Part shown: one piece after another, positions 44,001-53,151 of the stretch
How positions within the stretch are numbered: the stretch's first letter is position 1
Layout of the letters: each line of letters starts with the position of its first letter
Source: CAVSKL01 sp963728475 [NCBI: Candidatus Eiseniibacteriota bacterium]
GTDB taxonomy: Bacteria > Eisenbacteria > RBG-16-71-46 > JABDJR01
NCBI GenBank assembly: GCA_963728475.1
Contig: CAVSKL010000001.1
Location: 62,001-126,000 of the forward strand
Length of the DNA: 64,000 nucleotides
Direction: 5' to 3'
Position numbers and translations under genes: made by a program
The notes under the pieces: generated by a model
What the model was told of the DNA's origin: nothing
Database searches by the model: none
What the model saw: the letters and a program-made list of their open reading frames with translations, nothing else

Positions 44001-44183
44001 CCGGCTCTCCCGGCGCCGGAGGAACCGGCGCCGGGGGGACCGGAGCCTTCCGGAAGCCCGCCCCGCGTCCCCTTCGGACCCGGAGCCGTCTCACCGGGGC
44101 CCGGATCCGGCCCGCGAAACGGGAAACCGGGCCGCCGCGCTTCGTCCCCGGGCGCGCGGGGCCTGTGCTAGCCTTGTTGCGGT

Positions 44184-44579
44184 ATGAGTCACGAATCCGA
44201 CGCCGCCGAACTCCTCCGTCAGCGCGCCAAGGCCCAGGCGGTGGGCGTGCCCGCCATCCGCCGCCACATCTTCCTCTGCTGCGACCAGACCGAGCCCAAG
44301 TGCTGCGAGCGGGAACGGTCGCTGGAGGCCTGGGCCTACCTAAAGAAGCGCCTGAAGGAACTCGGGCTGTCCGAGCAGGGCGGCGTCTACCGCACCAAGG
44401 CGAACTGCCTGCGGATCTGCGAGGGCGGACCGGTGGCCCTGGTCTACCCCGAGGGCACCTGGTACCGGCATTGCGACCCGCCGGTCCTGGAACGCATCAT
44501 CCAGGAGCATCTGATCGGCGGCCGGCCGGTCGCCGATCACCTGATCGAGACCCACCCCCTGCCCGCGCCGCCCCCCTAG
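44184..44579 (+). CDS. Thioredoxin-like [2Fe-2S] ferredoxin
   Basis: 131 residues. After a 25-residue leader comes [20 protein letters not shown], then [10 protein letters not shown], and [20 protein letters not shown]. The cluster ligands are expected among the cysteines of [10 protein letters not shown] and of CLRICEGG, the pattern of thioredoxin-fold (Shethna-type) ferredoxins. [20 protein letters not shown] completes the family. It carries electrons for an unknown partner; the aconitase-family gene begins 28 bases downstream, suggesting a shared transcript. The start ATG at 44184 has no strong ribosome site. Confidence 0.88.
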   Translation: MSHESDAAELLRQRAKAQAVGVPAIRRHIFLCCDQTEPKCCERERSLEAWAYLKKRLKELGLSEQGGVYRTKANCLRICEGGPVALVYPEGTWYRHCDPPVLERIIQEHLIGGRPVADHLIETHPLPAPPP

Positions 44580-44607
44580 GCCCGCGGCCAACCGACCAGG
44601 AGTTCCC

Positions 44608-46659
44608 ATGGAGTCCAGGAGCCTTCCCGCGACCACGGCCGAACCCGCGCGCCTGAAGCCGGGCGTTCGACTCGAGGACATCCCGGTCCCCGACGCGGGC
44701 GGCGCCGGCGCGGACGACGGCGTCATCCGGGGCAAGGCGCTCATCTTCTGGGATCCCAAGCGCCCGGGACGGAAGCTCGACGCCATCGACACCGACCAGA
44801 TCACCCCGGCCAAGGACTGCGTCTCGGAAAGCCTGGACGATCTCGACCGGAACTGGAAGGAGGGGGCGTTCCGCTACCTCATGCCCGGCTTCCGGGAACG
44901 GGTGCACCAGGGAGAGACCTTCCTGGTGGCCGGCGACCGCTTCGCCATCGGCTCCTCGCGGGAGATGAGCCCGGCGGGCCTGAAGGCGGTGGCGGAGGAG
45001 GCCGGCCTCCACCTGGTCATCGTCTGCGGCAACAACATGGGGGACATCTTCCGGCGGAACGCGTTCAACCTGGGCCTGGAGGTGGTGCAGTCGCCCGAGG
45101 CGGTGGCCGACGCCCGGGACGGCGACCGGTTCCGCTTCGATCCCAGGACCCGGTGCCTGGTGAACGAGACCCGGGGCAAGGAGTACGATCCGCTTCCTCT
45201 CACCGCCAAGGAGGACGAGATCCGCCGCACCGGCGGCATCTTCGAGATCGGCCGGCGCGAGTTCCGCCGGTCGGTGGCCGAGGCCCCGCGGGTGGAGTGG
45301 CCGGACCCGGAGACCGCCCGCCGGCTCACCACCACCGAGCAGATCGTGTGGGCGCACCGGGTGGACAAGTCGGGGGGGGTGAAGCCGGGGGCGACCCTGC
45401 GCGTCTACGCCGACCTCCTTCCCGCCTCCGACGGCACCGCCCCCTTCGCCATCCACACCTTCAACCGGATCACCGGGGGCGACACCATCCAACCCCGCCG
45501 GGCGGCGGTGGCCAACGACCACTTCGTGTTCACCGGGAAGGACGGGGACCGGAAACAGACCTCGATCGGGAAGGCGTTCGCGGAGCTGCACGGGATCGGG
45601 AAACCCTATTACGCCACCCCCGGAGACGGGATCTTCCACTTCTACTTCCCGGAGCAGGGGCTGGTGGTGCCGGGACAGCTCATCCCCGGGGCCGATTCCC
45701 ACAGCCGCGCCTACGGCGCCTACGGCGCTCTGGGGTTCGGGGTCGGCTCCACCACCCTGGGCTTCGGCTGGTCCACCGGATACGTGTACCTGACCCTGGC
45801 CCCGGCCCGCCGGGTGACCTTCACCGGCCGGCTCCAGCCCTGGGTGAGCGGCAAGGACATCGTGCTGGCCCTCCTGGAGCGCTGGGGCACCCGGCAGGCC
45901 CAGGGCATGTCGGTGGAGTTCGTGGACGCCAACCGCGAGCTTCCGATCGCCTTCCGCAACACCGTGGCCAACATGATGGCCGAGGCCGAGGCTCAGAACG
46001 GTATCTTCGCCCCCGACGCGGTCACCCTGGCCTGGTACGGGGACAAGGGGATGACCGCGCTACCGTACCCGGCGATCGCTCCCGGAGCCGATGCCCACTA
46101 CGAGATCGACGAGTCCCTCGACCTTTCCGAGGTCCGCCCCATGATCGCCAAGCCGTTCAGCCCCGCCAACGCGTTTCCCGCCGAGGAGGTGGCCCGCGAG
46201 CGCATCACCTTCGACAAGGCCTACATCGGCTCCTGCACCAACGGAAGCTACGACGACCTCCTCGCCGCCGCCCTGGTGGTGCGCGCGGCGCGGGGGACGG
46301 GCCGGAATCGGGCCGCCCGCGGCTTCGTGATCTTCCCCGGCTCCGGCGGGGTGAAGCGGCTGATCGAGAACCCCGATCCCCGGCTGGGAGGCGAGTCGGT
46401 GGCCGGGGTGTTCCGCTCGGTGGGGGGCGAGATCCGCGACTCGTGGTGCGGCCCGTGCTTCGGCCAGGGTCCGGACGCGCTGGGGCGCGGACAGCGGGCC
46501 ATCACATCGTTCAACCGGAACTGGCAGAACCGCATGGGGGTGGGGGGCGAGGGTTATCTCGCCAGCCCCTCGGTGGTGGCCGCCTCCGCGCTCGCCGGCT
46601 ACATGGCCCCGCCGTCCGAGCTGGGCCTGGAGTGGGAGCCCGAGCACTTCGAGCCCTAG
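44608..46659 (+). CDS. Aconitase-superfamily hydro-lyase with fused small-large domains (isopropylmalate/homoaconitate type)
   Basis: 683 residues. Residues about 35-215 are the swivel (LeuD-like) domain: DAIDTDQITPAKDC, FLVAGDRFAIGSSREMSPAG (substrate-binding Arg), VIVCGNNMGDIFRRNAFNLG. Residues about 235-675 are the catalytic (LeuC-like) domain with the three 4Fe-4S ligands Cys543 in IGSCTNGS and Cys614 and Cys617 in WCGPCFG, plus PGADSHSRAYGAYGALGFGV. Mitochondrial-type aconitase has the swivel at the C-terminus, so the order here is reversed. It isomerises a hydroxy-tricarboxylate or isopropylmalate-like acid; the substrate is not decided by sequence. No leu, lys or citrate-cycle gene is adjacent. 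Confidence 0.85.
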   Translation: MESRSLPATTAEPARLKPGVRLEDIPVPDAGGAGADDGVIRGKALIFWDPKRPGRKLDAIDTDQITPAKDCVSESLDDLDRNWKEGAFRYLMPGFRERVHQGETFLVAGDRFAIGSSREMSPAGLKAVAEEAGLHLVIVCGNNMGDIFRRNAFNLGLEVVQSPEAVADARDGDRFRFDPRTRCLVNETRGKEYDPLPLTAKEDEIRRTGGIFEIGRREFRRSVAEAPRVEWPDPETARRLTTTEQIVWAHRVDKSGGVKPGATLRVYADLLPASDGTAPFAIHTFNRITGGDTIQPRRAAVANDHFVFTGKDGDRKQTSIGKAFAELHGIGKPYYATPGDGIFHFYFPEQGLVVPGQLIPGADSHSRAYGAYGALGFGVGSTTLGFGWSTGYVYLTLAPARRVTFTGRLQPWVSGKDIVLALLERWGTRQAQGMSVEFVDANRELPIAFRNTVANMMAEAEAQNGIFAPDAVTLAWYGDKGMTALPYPAIAPGADAHYEIDESLDLSEVRPMIAKPFSPANAFPAEEVARERITFDKAYIGSCTNGSYDDLLAAALVVRAARGTGRNRAARGFVIFPGSGGVKRLIENPDPRLGGESVAGVFRSVGGEIRDSWCGPCFGQGPDALGRGQRAITSFNRNWQNRMGVGGEGYLASPSVVAASALAGYMAPPSELGLEWEPEHFEP

Positions 46660-46669
46660 CCGCCCGCCC

Positions 46670-46700
46670 AAGGACCGGATCCGGCCGCGTTCGGACCGCC
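46670..46700. repeat. Intergenic repeat, copy C of four
   Basis: Reads aaGGACCGGATCCGGCCGCG then TTCGGACCGCC, the best match to the shared consensus of the copies at 3779, 23789 and 58382. It begins 11 bases after the aconitase-family stop. The core CCGGATCCGG is self-complementary. Confidence 0.5.
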
Positions 46701-46851
46701 ACCGCGCCGGAACCGGCCCCGGAACACCATTCCGGCCAAGATCACCCGCTGGATCCGGATCCGCGCGGGAGCCCGGCCGGGGGGCTGTGTTACGATCCCG
46801 GATACCCCGGTCCTGAATCCACGGGATCTCCACGAACAGGAAGGAAGACCC

Positions 46852-48066
46852 ATGCGACGATTGAATCTGGCGATCCTCGCGGTGGGCGCGGCGGCGATGC
46901 TGGCCTCGGCGCCGGCGGCCCGCGCCGAGGATCCGATCGGCACCTACGACGGAAGCATCACCGAGAGCGCGGCCAGCGGCAAACCGGTACTCCTGGAGTT
47001 CTACGCCGATTGGTGAGGCGCGTGCAAGCAGTTCGCCCGTGAGGCGAGCTCCGACCAGGCGTTGAAGAGCGAACTCGGCAAGTTCGTGTTCTGCCGGCTC
47101 AACGGAGAGAAGGGGGAGGGCCCCCAGCGGATGAAGCAATTCCAGGTGGTGGCCTATCCCACCTTCATCGTCCTCGACCAGGACGGCGCGACCATCGATC
47201 GCTGGAGCGGATACGACCACGGGTCGTTCCTGGCGTCGACCGGGGCCTCGCTCCAGGATCCGACCACCATCGAGCAGAAGCTGGCGCGCTTCGACGCCGC
47301 GCCCACCGCCCCCGACGCGGCCAAGCTGGCCGGGTATCACGACTCCCGGGGCGAGTACGCGGACGCGGTCAAGTTCTACCGCCGGGCCCAGGAACTCAAC
47401 CAGGATCCCGGCGCCGACTACCTGGTCCCGATCTTCGATTCCACCTTCTACGGGATGCGGAAGAAGGCGTTCACTCCCGCCGACCTGGCCGCCGCCGCCG
47501 ATGCGGTGTTCTCGGCCGAGGACGCGGAGCCGGAGAACCTGATCGACGTGGCCGGAATGGTGGCGAGCGCCGCCGGCAACTCCGACGGAAAGCCCGATCC
47601 GGTGCCCTACATCAAGCAGGCGGTGGAGCGGACCGAGGCGAGCCCGGATTCCTCGGTACAGAAGGCGCGGTGGTCGCTCATGCCCGCCTACGCCCTGCGC
47701 GTCCTCAACGATCCGCAGAAAGCGGTCGACTACAAGAAGAAGGGGATGCCCGGGGGCTGGATGACCGACGCCGGCCAGCTCAACAGCTTCGCCTGGTGGT
47801 GCTTCGAGAACAAGGTGAACCTGGACGAGGCTCAGGCCCTGGCCGAGAAGGGCGTGGACCTTGCCGACCCGGGCCGTTCCCGGGCCATGATCCTGGACAC
47901 CGTGGCCGAGATCGCCAACGCCCGCGGCGACGCCGCCAAGGCGGCGGAGCTGGAGAAACGGGCGCTCGCGGACGATCCCGGCAACAAGACCTATCAGCAG
48001 CAGGTGGACCGCTTCCGGTCCCTGGCCGGGGGCAAGGCCCTGGAGAAGGCCGCCGCCGGAAAGTAA
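46852..48066 (+). CDS. Secreted thioredoxin-like selenoprotein with TPR-like C-terminal domain
   Basis: 404 residues if the TGA at 47014-47016 is selenocysteine 55. Residues 1-25 are a signal peptide (LAILAVGAAAMLASAPAARA). The active site reads LLEFYADW-U-GACKQFAR, where thioredoxins have WCGxC; the second residue of the pair is Cys58. The cis-proline loop is VVAYPTFIVLDQDG. Residues about 160-400 are helical repeats (RGEYADAVKFYRRAQELNQD, AEIANARGDAAKAAELEKRA). It would act as a periplasmic disulfide or selenenylsulfide oxidoreductase. AGGAAGGAAG precedes the ATG. The hairpin at 47030-47050 supports recoding. Read conventionally, the first 54 codons would be orphaned. Confidence 0.87.
47030..47050 (+). 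promoter_or_regulatory. Candidate SECIS element of the thioredoxin-like gene
   Basis: AGTTCGCC (47030-47037) pairs with GGCGAGCT (47043-47050), eight pairs with one T-G wobble, around the loop CGTGA. The loop begins 22 bases after the TGA and has G at its second position, as in the peroxiredoxin hairpin (TGGCA). Same size, position and loop pattern in two unrelated genes argue for function. Confidence 0.65.
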
Positions 48067-48088
48067 GCGCGGCGCCGGCGTGCCATTC

Positions 48089-48116
48089 GGGGCGGGAATC
48101 TTCGGGTTCCCGCCCC
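48089..48116 (+). terminator. Hairpin terminator with TTCG tetraloop
   Basis: GGGGCGGGAATC (48089-48100) pairs with GGTTCCCGCCCC (48105-48116) over 12 positions with one T-G wobble, closed by the stable tetraloop TTCG. It lies 22 bases after the thioredoxin-like gene. Confidence 0.75.
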
Positions 48117-48219
48117 CCTTGTTCGGGCTTCTTGCCGAATCCGCCCCGGTGGTCGATGATCGCGGGAACGCGCGCGCAACTTCCCGGCCCCGCCATCATC
48201 CCAGGAGCCGCCTCGAGCC

Positions 48220-48381
48220 ATGATCGTCGGATTCGTTCTCACCGGAGCCCTGCTCCTGGCCATGATCGTCTGGTGCCTGTTCCAGATCCGGCGGGTGGAC
48301 CGGACCATTGCCCGCGTCGACGCCTCCGCCGGGCCCGCCGAACCCTCCGAGTCCTCCGAGTCCCCGGAGGAGAACGCGTGA
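48220..48381 (+). CDS. Small single-pass membrane protein
   Basis: 53 residues: one hydrophobic helix, MIVGFVLTGALLLAMIVWCL, then a basic patch FQIRRVDRT and an acidic Ser/Glu tail ending SPEENA. Its TGA overlaps the GTG start of the amino-acid permease (GTGA), so the two are coupled and it may be a small partner or regulator of that permease. CCAGGAG lies about 13 bases before the ATG. No family recognised; too short for most automatic calls. Confidence 0.65.
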   Translation: MIVGFVLTGALLLAMIVWCLFQIRRVDRTIARVDASAGPAEPSESSESPEENA

Positions 48382-50675
48382 AGGACCGCCCCAACCTGGT
48401 GGTGGGCGAAACCCATCTCAGCCGGGATCTCCGCGAGTTTGACGTCACCATGATCGGGGTGGGGGCGATGATCGGGGCCGGGATCTTCGTCCTCACCGGC
48501 GAGGCGGCGGGTACCGCCGGGCCCGCGCTCCTCCTCGCCTTCGCGCTCAACGCGGTGGTGACGCTGTTCACCGCCATGGTCTACGCGGAGCTGGGATCGG
48601 CCATCCCCGAGGCCGGCGGCGGCTACCTGTGGGTCAAGGACTCGATGGGGCGCTCCCAGGGATTCCTCGCGGGCTGGATGGCGTGGTTCTCGCACGCGGT
48701 GGCCGGCGCCCTCTACGCCCTGGGGTTCGGTTCCTACTTCGCCCTCCTGCTCAAGACGCTGGGGTTCGCGTCGGCCCTCCCCATCCCCGCTTTCTTCGTG
48801 GAGCGGGCGCTGGCCATCGCGGTGGTGCTGGTGTTCCTGGCCATCAACTTCCGGGGCACCTCGGAGACCGGGATGGCCGGAAACGTGATCACCCTGGCCA
48901 AGCTGGTCATCATCCTGGTGTTCATCGGAGCCGGCCTCTGGAGCGCCCTCCACCGCCCCCACCCGGCCGCCGGGTTCCGGCCCTTCTTCCCCAACGGGAT
49001 GGGCTCGGTGTTCATGGCCATGGGGTTCACCTACATCGCGTTCGAAGGCTACGAGATCATCGTGCAGGCGGGAGAAGAGGTGCAGAACCCCCGCCGCGCC
49101 ATCCCCCGCGCGGTGTTCTGGTCGCTCATCATCGTGGCTCCGATCTACGTCCTGGTGGGGCTGGCCGCCCTCGGCGGAATCCAGGCCGACGTCCCCAGCT
49201 GGCAGTACCTGGGGAAGTTCAAGGAACTGGGGCTGGTGGAGGCGGCCCGCCAGCTCATGCCCTACGGGACCTACGTCCTTCTCGCCGGCGGGCTCCTGTC
49301 CACCCTTTCCGCGCTCAACGCCACCACCTTTTCCTCGACGAGGGTCGCTTTCGCCATGGGGCGGGACAAGGTGTTGCCGACCGCCTTCGCCCGGGTCCAT
49401 CGCCGGAACAAGACCCCCTACGTGGCGCTCTTCTTCACCGGCGCCATCATGCTGGCGATGGTGGCGTTCATTCCCCTCAGCGACGTGGCCACCGCCGCCG
49501 ACGTCATGTTCCTCCTCCTTTTCGTGCAGGTGAACTACGCGGTGCTCAAGATCCGCCGGGAGTTCGGGGACCGGCTGGAATACGGCTACCTCATGCCGTT
49601 CTACCCGTGGGTGCCGATCATCGGGATGACGTTCCAGGCGGTGCTCGCGGTCTATCTCTTCCGCTTCAGCCCCAAGGCGTGGGCGCTGGCCGCGGCGTGG
49701 ATCGTGGTCGGGCTGGGCATCTTCTTCGCCTACGTCCGCACCCGCATGGAGGAGGAGGAGCGCCCCCGGATCAGCCGGAGCCGCACCCGCGGGGCCGGAC
49801 GGATGATCCTGGAGTCGCCGGTCCTGGTCGCGGTCTCGACCCCGGAGCACACCCGGACCCAGCTCGAGATCGCCGCCGCCCTGGCCCGGGCCCGGAATGC
49901 GGCGCTCCTGGCGGTGCACGTGGTGCAGGTGCCCCGGCAGACCCCCCTCCGCGCCGGGGGCCGGCTTCCGCCCACCTCCGAAGCCATGCTGGACGAGCTG
50001 GAGAACCTGGGGAAGCGGGAGGACGTGACCGTCCATTCCATGGCCGCGGTCGGCCACCGGGTGAGCCACGTGTTGCGGGAGGTGGCGCGCGTGAACGAGG
50101 CCTCGCGGGTGGTCCTGGGCTGGCATGGACAGGTCTACGAGCGGCGGATCAAGGGGAGCATCGCCGACGCGGTGCTTCGCGACTCCCCCGCCGACGTGCT
50201 GGTGGTCAAGGATCGCGGGCTTCCGGAGAAGGTGAAGACGGTGGGAGTCGCCATCTCGCCCGGAGTCGGAGAGAAGCTCTCGCTCGACACCGCGGTTTCC
50301 CTGACCAAGGGGTTCGGGGCGCGGCTCCGGCTGTTCTCGTTCCGGTGCGGCGACGCCGGGGCCGGAGACACCGATCGCTGGTTCGAGGAGGTCAAGGGGC
50401 GGGTCCACGAGGCGGGGCTGGCCAACGACCGGATGGAGGCGCGGGTGGAGGAGGTCGAGAACATCCCCGAGGCGCTGGTCCGGGCCGCCGACGAGGTGGA
50501 CCTGTTCGTAATGGGGGCGGCCCGGGACTGGGTGAGCCCGCGCCACCTCCTCGGCCGGGTGCCCGACACCGTGGCCAACCGGTCGCGCTCCACGCTGGTG
50601 GTGGCCAAGCACGACGAAGCACGGGTGGTCTCGCTGCTGCGGCGGGCCGGGCACATGCTGCACCTCGGGAACTGA
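48378..50675 (+). CDS. APC-superfamily amino-acid permease with two UspA-like domains
   Basis: 765 residues. Residues about 15-455 form twelve hydrophobic segments of the APC fold; helix 1 contains MIGVGAMIGAGIFVLTGEAA, the unwound GxG substrate site, and helix 6 reads FMAMGFTYIAFEGYEIIVQA. Residues about 475-760 contain two universal-stress-type domains: VLVAVSTPEHTRTQLEIAAA with VVLGWHGQVYERRIKGSIAD, then a second ending LFVMGAARDWVSPRHLLGRV and STLVVAK. The Usp part probably binds ATP and regulates transport. Substrate is unknown. GTG start overlapping the preceding small gene. Confidence 0.92.
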   Translation: MKDRPNLVVGETHLSRDLREFDVTMIGVGAMIGAGIFVLTGEAAGTAGPALLLAFALNAVVTLFTAMVYAELGSAIPEAGGGYLWVKDSMGRSQGFLAGWMAWFSHAVAGALYALGFGSYFALLLKTLGFASALPIPAFFVERALAIAVVLVFLAINFRGTSETGMAGNVITLAKLVIILVFIGAGLWSALHRPHPAAGFRPFFPNGMGSVFMAMGFTYIAFEGYEIIVQAGEEVQNPRRAIPRAVFWSLIIVAPIYVLVGLAALGGIQADVPSWQYLGKFKELGLVEAARQLMPYGTYVLLAGGLLSTLSALNATTFSSTRVAFAMGRDKVLPTAFARVHRRNKTPYVALFFTGAIMLAMVAFIPLSDVATAADVMFLLLFVQVNYAVLKIRREFGDRLEYGYLMPFYPWVPIIGMTFQAVLAVYLFRFSPKAWALAAAWIVVGLGIFFAYVRTRMEEEERPRISRSRTRGAGRMILESPVLVAVSTPEHTRTQLEIAAALARARNAALLAVHVVQVPRQTPLRAGGRLPPTSEAMLDELENLGKREDVTVHSMAAVGHRVSHVLREVARVNEASRVVLGWHGQVYERRIKGSIADAVLRDSPADVLVVKDRGLPEKVKTVGVAISPGVGEKLSLDTAVSLTKGFGARLRLFSFRCGDAGAGDTDRWFEEVKGRVHEAGLANDRMEARVEEVENIPEALVRAADEVDLFVMGAARDWVSPRHLLGRVPDTVANRSRSTLVVAKHDEARVVSLLRRAGHMLHLGN

Positions 50676-50994
50676 AGGGGTCCCGGGAGCGGCCCTCCCG
50701 CCGCGCGGACGGGCGGATTCCTGTTGCCGGCGGCATCGGCTGGGAGTACAACTGACCGTATGAGCTGTAGTTTCGACGCTGGCGGCTCCGTCCGGTCCAG
50801 CCGCGCATACACCCCCGCCTGACCCCACCGAGAGCCGGCCTTCGCCGTCCCGACCGGTGGGGCGGAGGACGGTCGATGTCCCTCTCCAACGGCCACCCGC
50901 GCTCCGCTTTCCGCCGCCCGGCGGCGCCGGCTTCCCGTCCCGTCCCCTGTCTCCTCTCCACCGGCGCCGGAGCCTGCGCCCGGGGCTCCAAGCC
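50676..50994. other. Intergenic region before mgtE
   Basis: 319 bases between the permease stop and the chosen mgtE start. The mgtE frame stays open upstream to an ATG-less start at 50857, giving a Pro/Arg-rich extension unlike the family. I looked for a magnesium-sensing M-box and see none of its conserved blocks. The stretch 50745-50775 is locally A+T-richer and may hold the promoter, but no convincing boxes are visible. Confidence 0.4.
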
Positions 50995-52320
50995 GTGACC
51001 GGCGCCGCCGCGGGGGCGGACCGCCTCCCGCCCGAGGACCTACGCTCGGCATGGCCGGTTCTCTCTCCGGAAGAGCGCGTGGAGGGGATCCAGCTCCTCG
51101 CCCGGCAGGACGCCGAGGACTTCTTCCTGAGCCTTCCGGCGCGGGAGGCGGCGGAGCTCATCCTGGCCCTGCCCGCGGAGGAACGCCGGATGTGGTTGCG
51201 CCTCGCCGCCCCCGACGACGTCGCCGACATGCTCCAGGAGACCCCGGCGGACCGGCGGGATTCCCTGCTCGGCCTTCTCGACGAACCGACGCGCAACGAC
51301 GTACGCGGCCTTCTCGCCTATGCCGAGGACGAAGCGGGGGGGCTCATGAACCCGCGGTACGCGCGGGTCCGGCCGACCATGACCGTGGACGAAGCCATCA
51401 GCTACCTACGCAAGCAGGCCCGCGGCCGCCTGGAGACCATCTACTACGTCTACGCCATCGACGAGGCCCAGCGGCTGGTGGGGGTCGTCTCGCTGAAGCA
51501 GCTCTTCGCGGCCCGCCCCGAAGCCACGGTGCGGGACGTCATGCGGATCGACTTCGTGAGCGTGCCCGAGCACATGGACCAGGAGGTGGTGAGCCACCTC
51601 TTCGCACGTTACGACCTTCTGGCCATCCCCGTGGTCGACGAAGGACGAATGAAGGGGATCATCACCATCGACGACGTCGTGGACGTGGTGCAGGAGGAGG
51701 GAACCGAGGACATCCAGAAGTTCGGCGGCATGGGCGCCCTGGACGCGCCCTACCTGAGGACCTCGTTCGGCCGGATCGTCCGGAAGCGGGCGGGCTGGCT
51801 TTCGGCGCTCTTCCTGGGGGAGATGCTCACCGCCACCGCCATGGCCCACTTCCAGACCGAGATTGCCAAGGCGGTGGTTCTGGCCCTCTTCGTTCCACTC
51901 ATCATCTCGAGCGGGGGCAACTCGGGGTCCCAGGCCTCGACACTGGTCATCCGGGCCATGGCGCTCGGCGAGGTCAAGCTACGCGACTGGTGGCGGGTCA
52001 TCCGCCGCGAGCTCGCGGCGGGCGTCGTCCTCGGGACGGTGCTCGGCGCGATCGGCTTCCTGCGCATCCTGGTCTGGCAGGCGGTGACCCCCATCTACGG
52101 TAGCCATGCCCTCCTCATCGCGGTCACGATATTGCTCAGCCTGATCGGCGTGGTGACCTTCGGGACCATCACCGGGTCCATGCTTCCCTTTCTTCTCCGA
52201 AGGCTCCGCCTGGACCCGGCGACGGCCTCGGCCCCGTTCGTCGCCACCCTGGTCGACGTCTCCGGGCTCCTCATCTACTTCAGCGTCGCCGCCCTCGTGC
52301 TGCGAGGCACGTTGCTGTGA
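50995..52320 (+). CDS. mgtE: Magnesium transporter MgtE
   Basis: 441 residues from the GTG at 50995. The N-terminal superhelical domain (about 15-120) includes LLARQDAEDFFLSLPAREAA. Two CBS domains follow (about 125-245): GGLMNPRYARVRPTMTVDEA and RLVGVVSLKQLFAARPEATV, then MDQEVVSHLFARYDLLAIPV. The membrane part (about 270-440) has five helices with LFVPLIISSGGNSGSQASTL, the conserved pore motif, and GVVTFGTITGSMLPFLLRRL. The cytosolic domains close the channel when magnesium is abundant. Start is uncertain because no strong ribosome site is seen; an earlier start at 50857 is possible. Confidence 0.93.
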   Translation: MTGAAAGADRLPPEDLRSAWPVLSPEERVEGIQLLARQDAEDFFLSLPAREAAELILALPAEERRMWLRLAAPDDVADMLQETPADRRDSLLGLLDEPTRNDVRGLLAYAEDEAGGLMNPRYARVRPTMTVDEAISYLRKQARGRLETIYYVYAIDEAQRLVGVVSLKQLFAARPEATVRDVMRIDFVSVPEHMDQEVVSHLFARYDLLAIPVVDEGRMKGIITIDDVVDVVQEEGTEDIQKFGGMGALDAPYLRTSFGRIVRKRAGWLSALFLGEMLTATAMAHFQTEIAKAVVLALFVPLIISSGGNSGSQASTLVIRAMALGEVKLRDWWRVIRRELAAGVVLGTVLGAIGFLRILVWQAVTPIYGSHALLIAVTILLSLIGVVTFGTITGSMLPFLLRRLRLDPATASAPFVATLVDVSGLLIYFSVAALVLRGTLL

Positions 52321-52359
52321 ACCGAAGGGGGCCGGCGCTTCCGCGCCGCCCGCGGCGGG

Positions 52360-53151
52360 TCAGAGCAGGAGCTTCACCCCGATCCCGCTCAGGGTGGCGA
52401 TGAGGACGCTGGCCAGAGTGCCGATCAGGTAGTACTCGGCGAACGACCGGCGCTCCAGATCGCGGAAGCGGGCGATGGACTTGGCCGCCATCACCAGGCC
52501 GAGGGCACCCCACTGCCCGGCCAGGACGAGGGTGAGGACGAGCACCCGCTCCAAGATCCCAATGGTACGGCCCATGGCGCGGTAGCGGGCGCTCTCGCGC
52601 CGGGTCGCGTCTCCCGCCGCTTCCCGGGCCAGGTGGAAACGGCGGAGGAGCGCCTCCACCAGCCCGGCGGCGCCGTTCACGTTGAAGGCGTAGGCGGCGA
52701 CCACCGCTCCCGCGGTGGTGAGCGGCGGAACCCAGGCGGGGGGAAGGTAGAGGAAGGGCGCGGCCGGCGGCGCGCCGCTCCAGACCGCGGCCAGCCAGAG
52801 CCGCCACGCCCCCGCCAGCACCGCCAGGTGGAGCGCCTGGTCCAGCACGAAGTATCCCAGGGGGCGGTGCCGGCGCCGGTCGAGCACGATCTTGAGGGTG
52901 TCGATGAGCCCGTGGGTGAGCGCCACCCCGATCACGATCGCGATCCCCGCCTCGGAGAGGAGAGGCAGGAGAACCACGAGCTGCACCGCGGCCAGAACCG
53001 CGGTGTGCACCCACACCCAGGCCAGGTGCTCGCGTTTGCGCCGCACCATGGCTCCGGTCTGGAACACGAAGTCGCCGAGCACGTGGCCGGCCACCAGGAG
53101 CACCAGGAGGAGCCCCCCTTCCCCCATCGCGTGCAACAAACCCCCGTTCAT
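52360..53151 (-). CDS. DUF3307-family membrane protein
   Basis: 263 residues with about seven hydrophobic segments. The opening LLLVLLVAGHVLGDFVFQTG, with H and D in the first helix and then HLAWVWVHTAVLAAV and GVALTHGLIDTLKIVLDRR, is the DUF3307 signature. It overlaps the SatD-like gene by four bases (ATGA). In other genomes DUF3307 proteins lie next to or are fused with SatD-like regulators, so the two probably act together; the function of the pair is not known. Confidence 0.85.
   Translation of the reverse strand: MNGGLLHAMGEGGLLLVLLVAGHVLGDFVFQTGAMVRRKREHLAWVWVHTAVLAAVQLVVLLPLLSEAGIAIVIGVALTHGLIDTLKIVLDRRRHRPLGYFVLDQALHLAVLAGAWRLWLAAVWSGAPPAAPFLYLPPAWVPPLTTAGAVVAAYAFNVNGAAGLVEALLRRFHLAREAAGDATRRESARYRAMGRTIGILERVLVLTLVLAGQWGALGLVMAAKSIARFRDLERRSFAEYYLIGTLASVLIATLSGIGVKLLL

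Noticed and set aside
43533-47016. UGA read as tryptophan or glycine genome-wide
   Set aside because: Many intact genes in the window end at TGA with overlapping starts, for example argB, argG, cobO and mscL. The two internal TGAs fall only at catalytic cysteine columns, which fits selenocysteine.
50676-50994. Magnesium-sensing M-box riboswitch upstream of mgtE
   Set aside because: The conserved M-box sequence blocks and three-helix layout are not visible in this 319-base gap.
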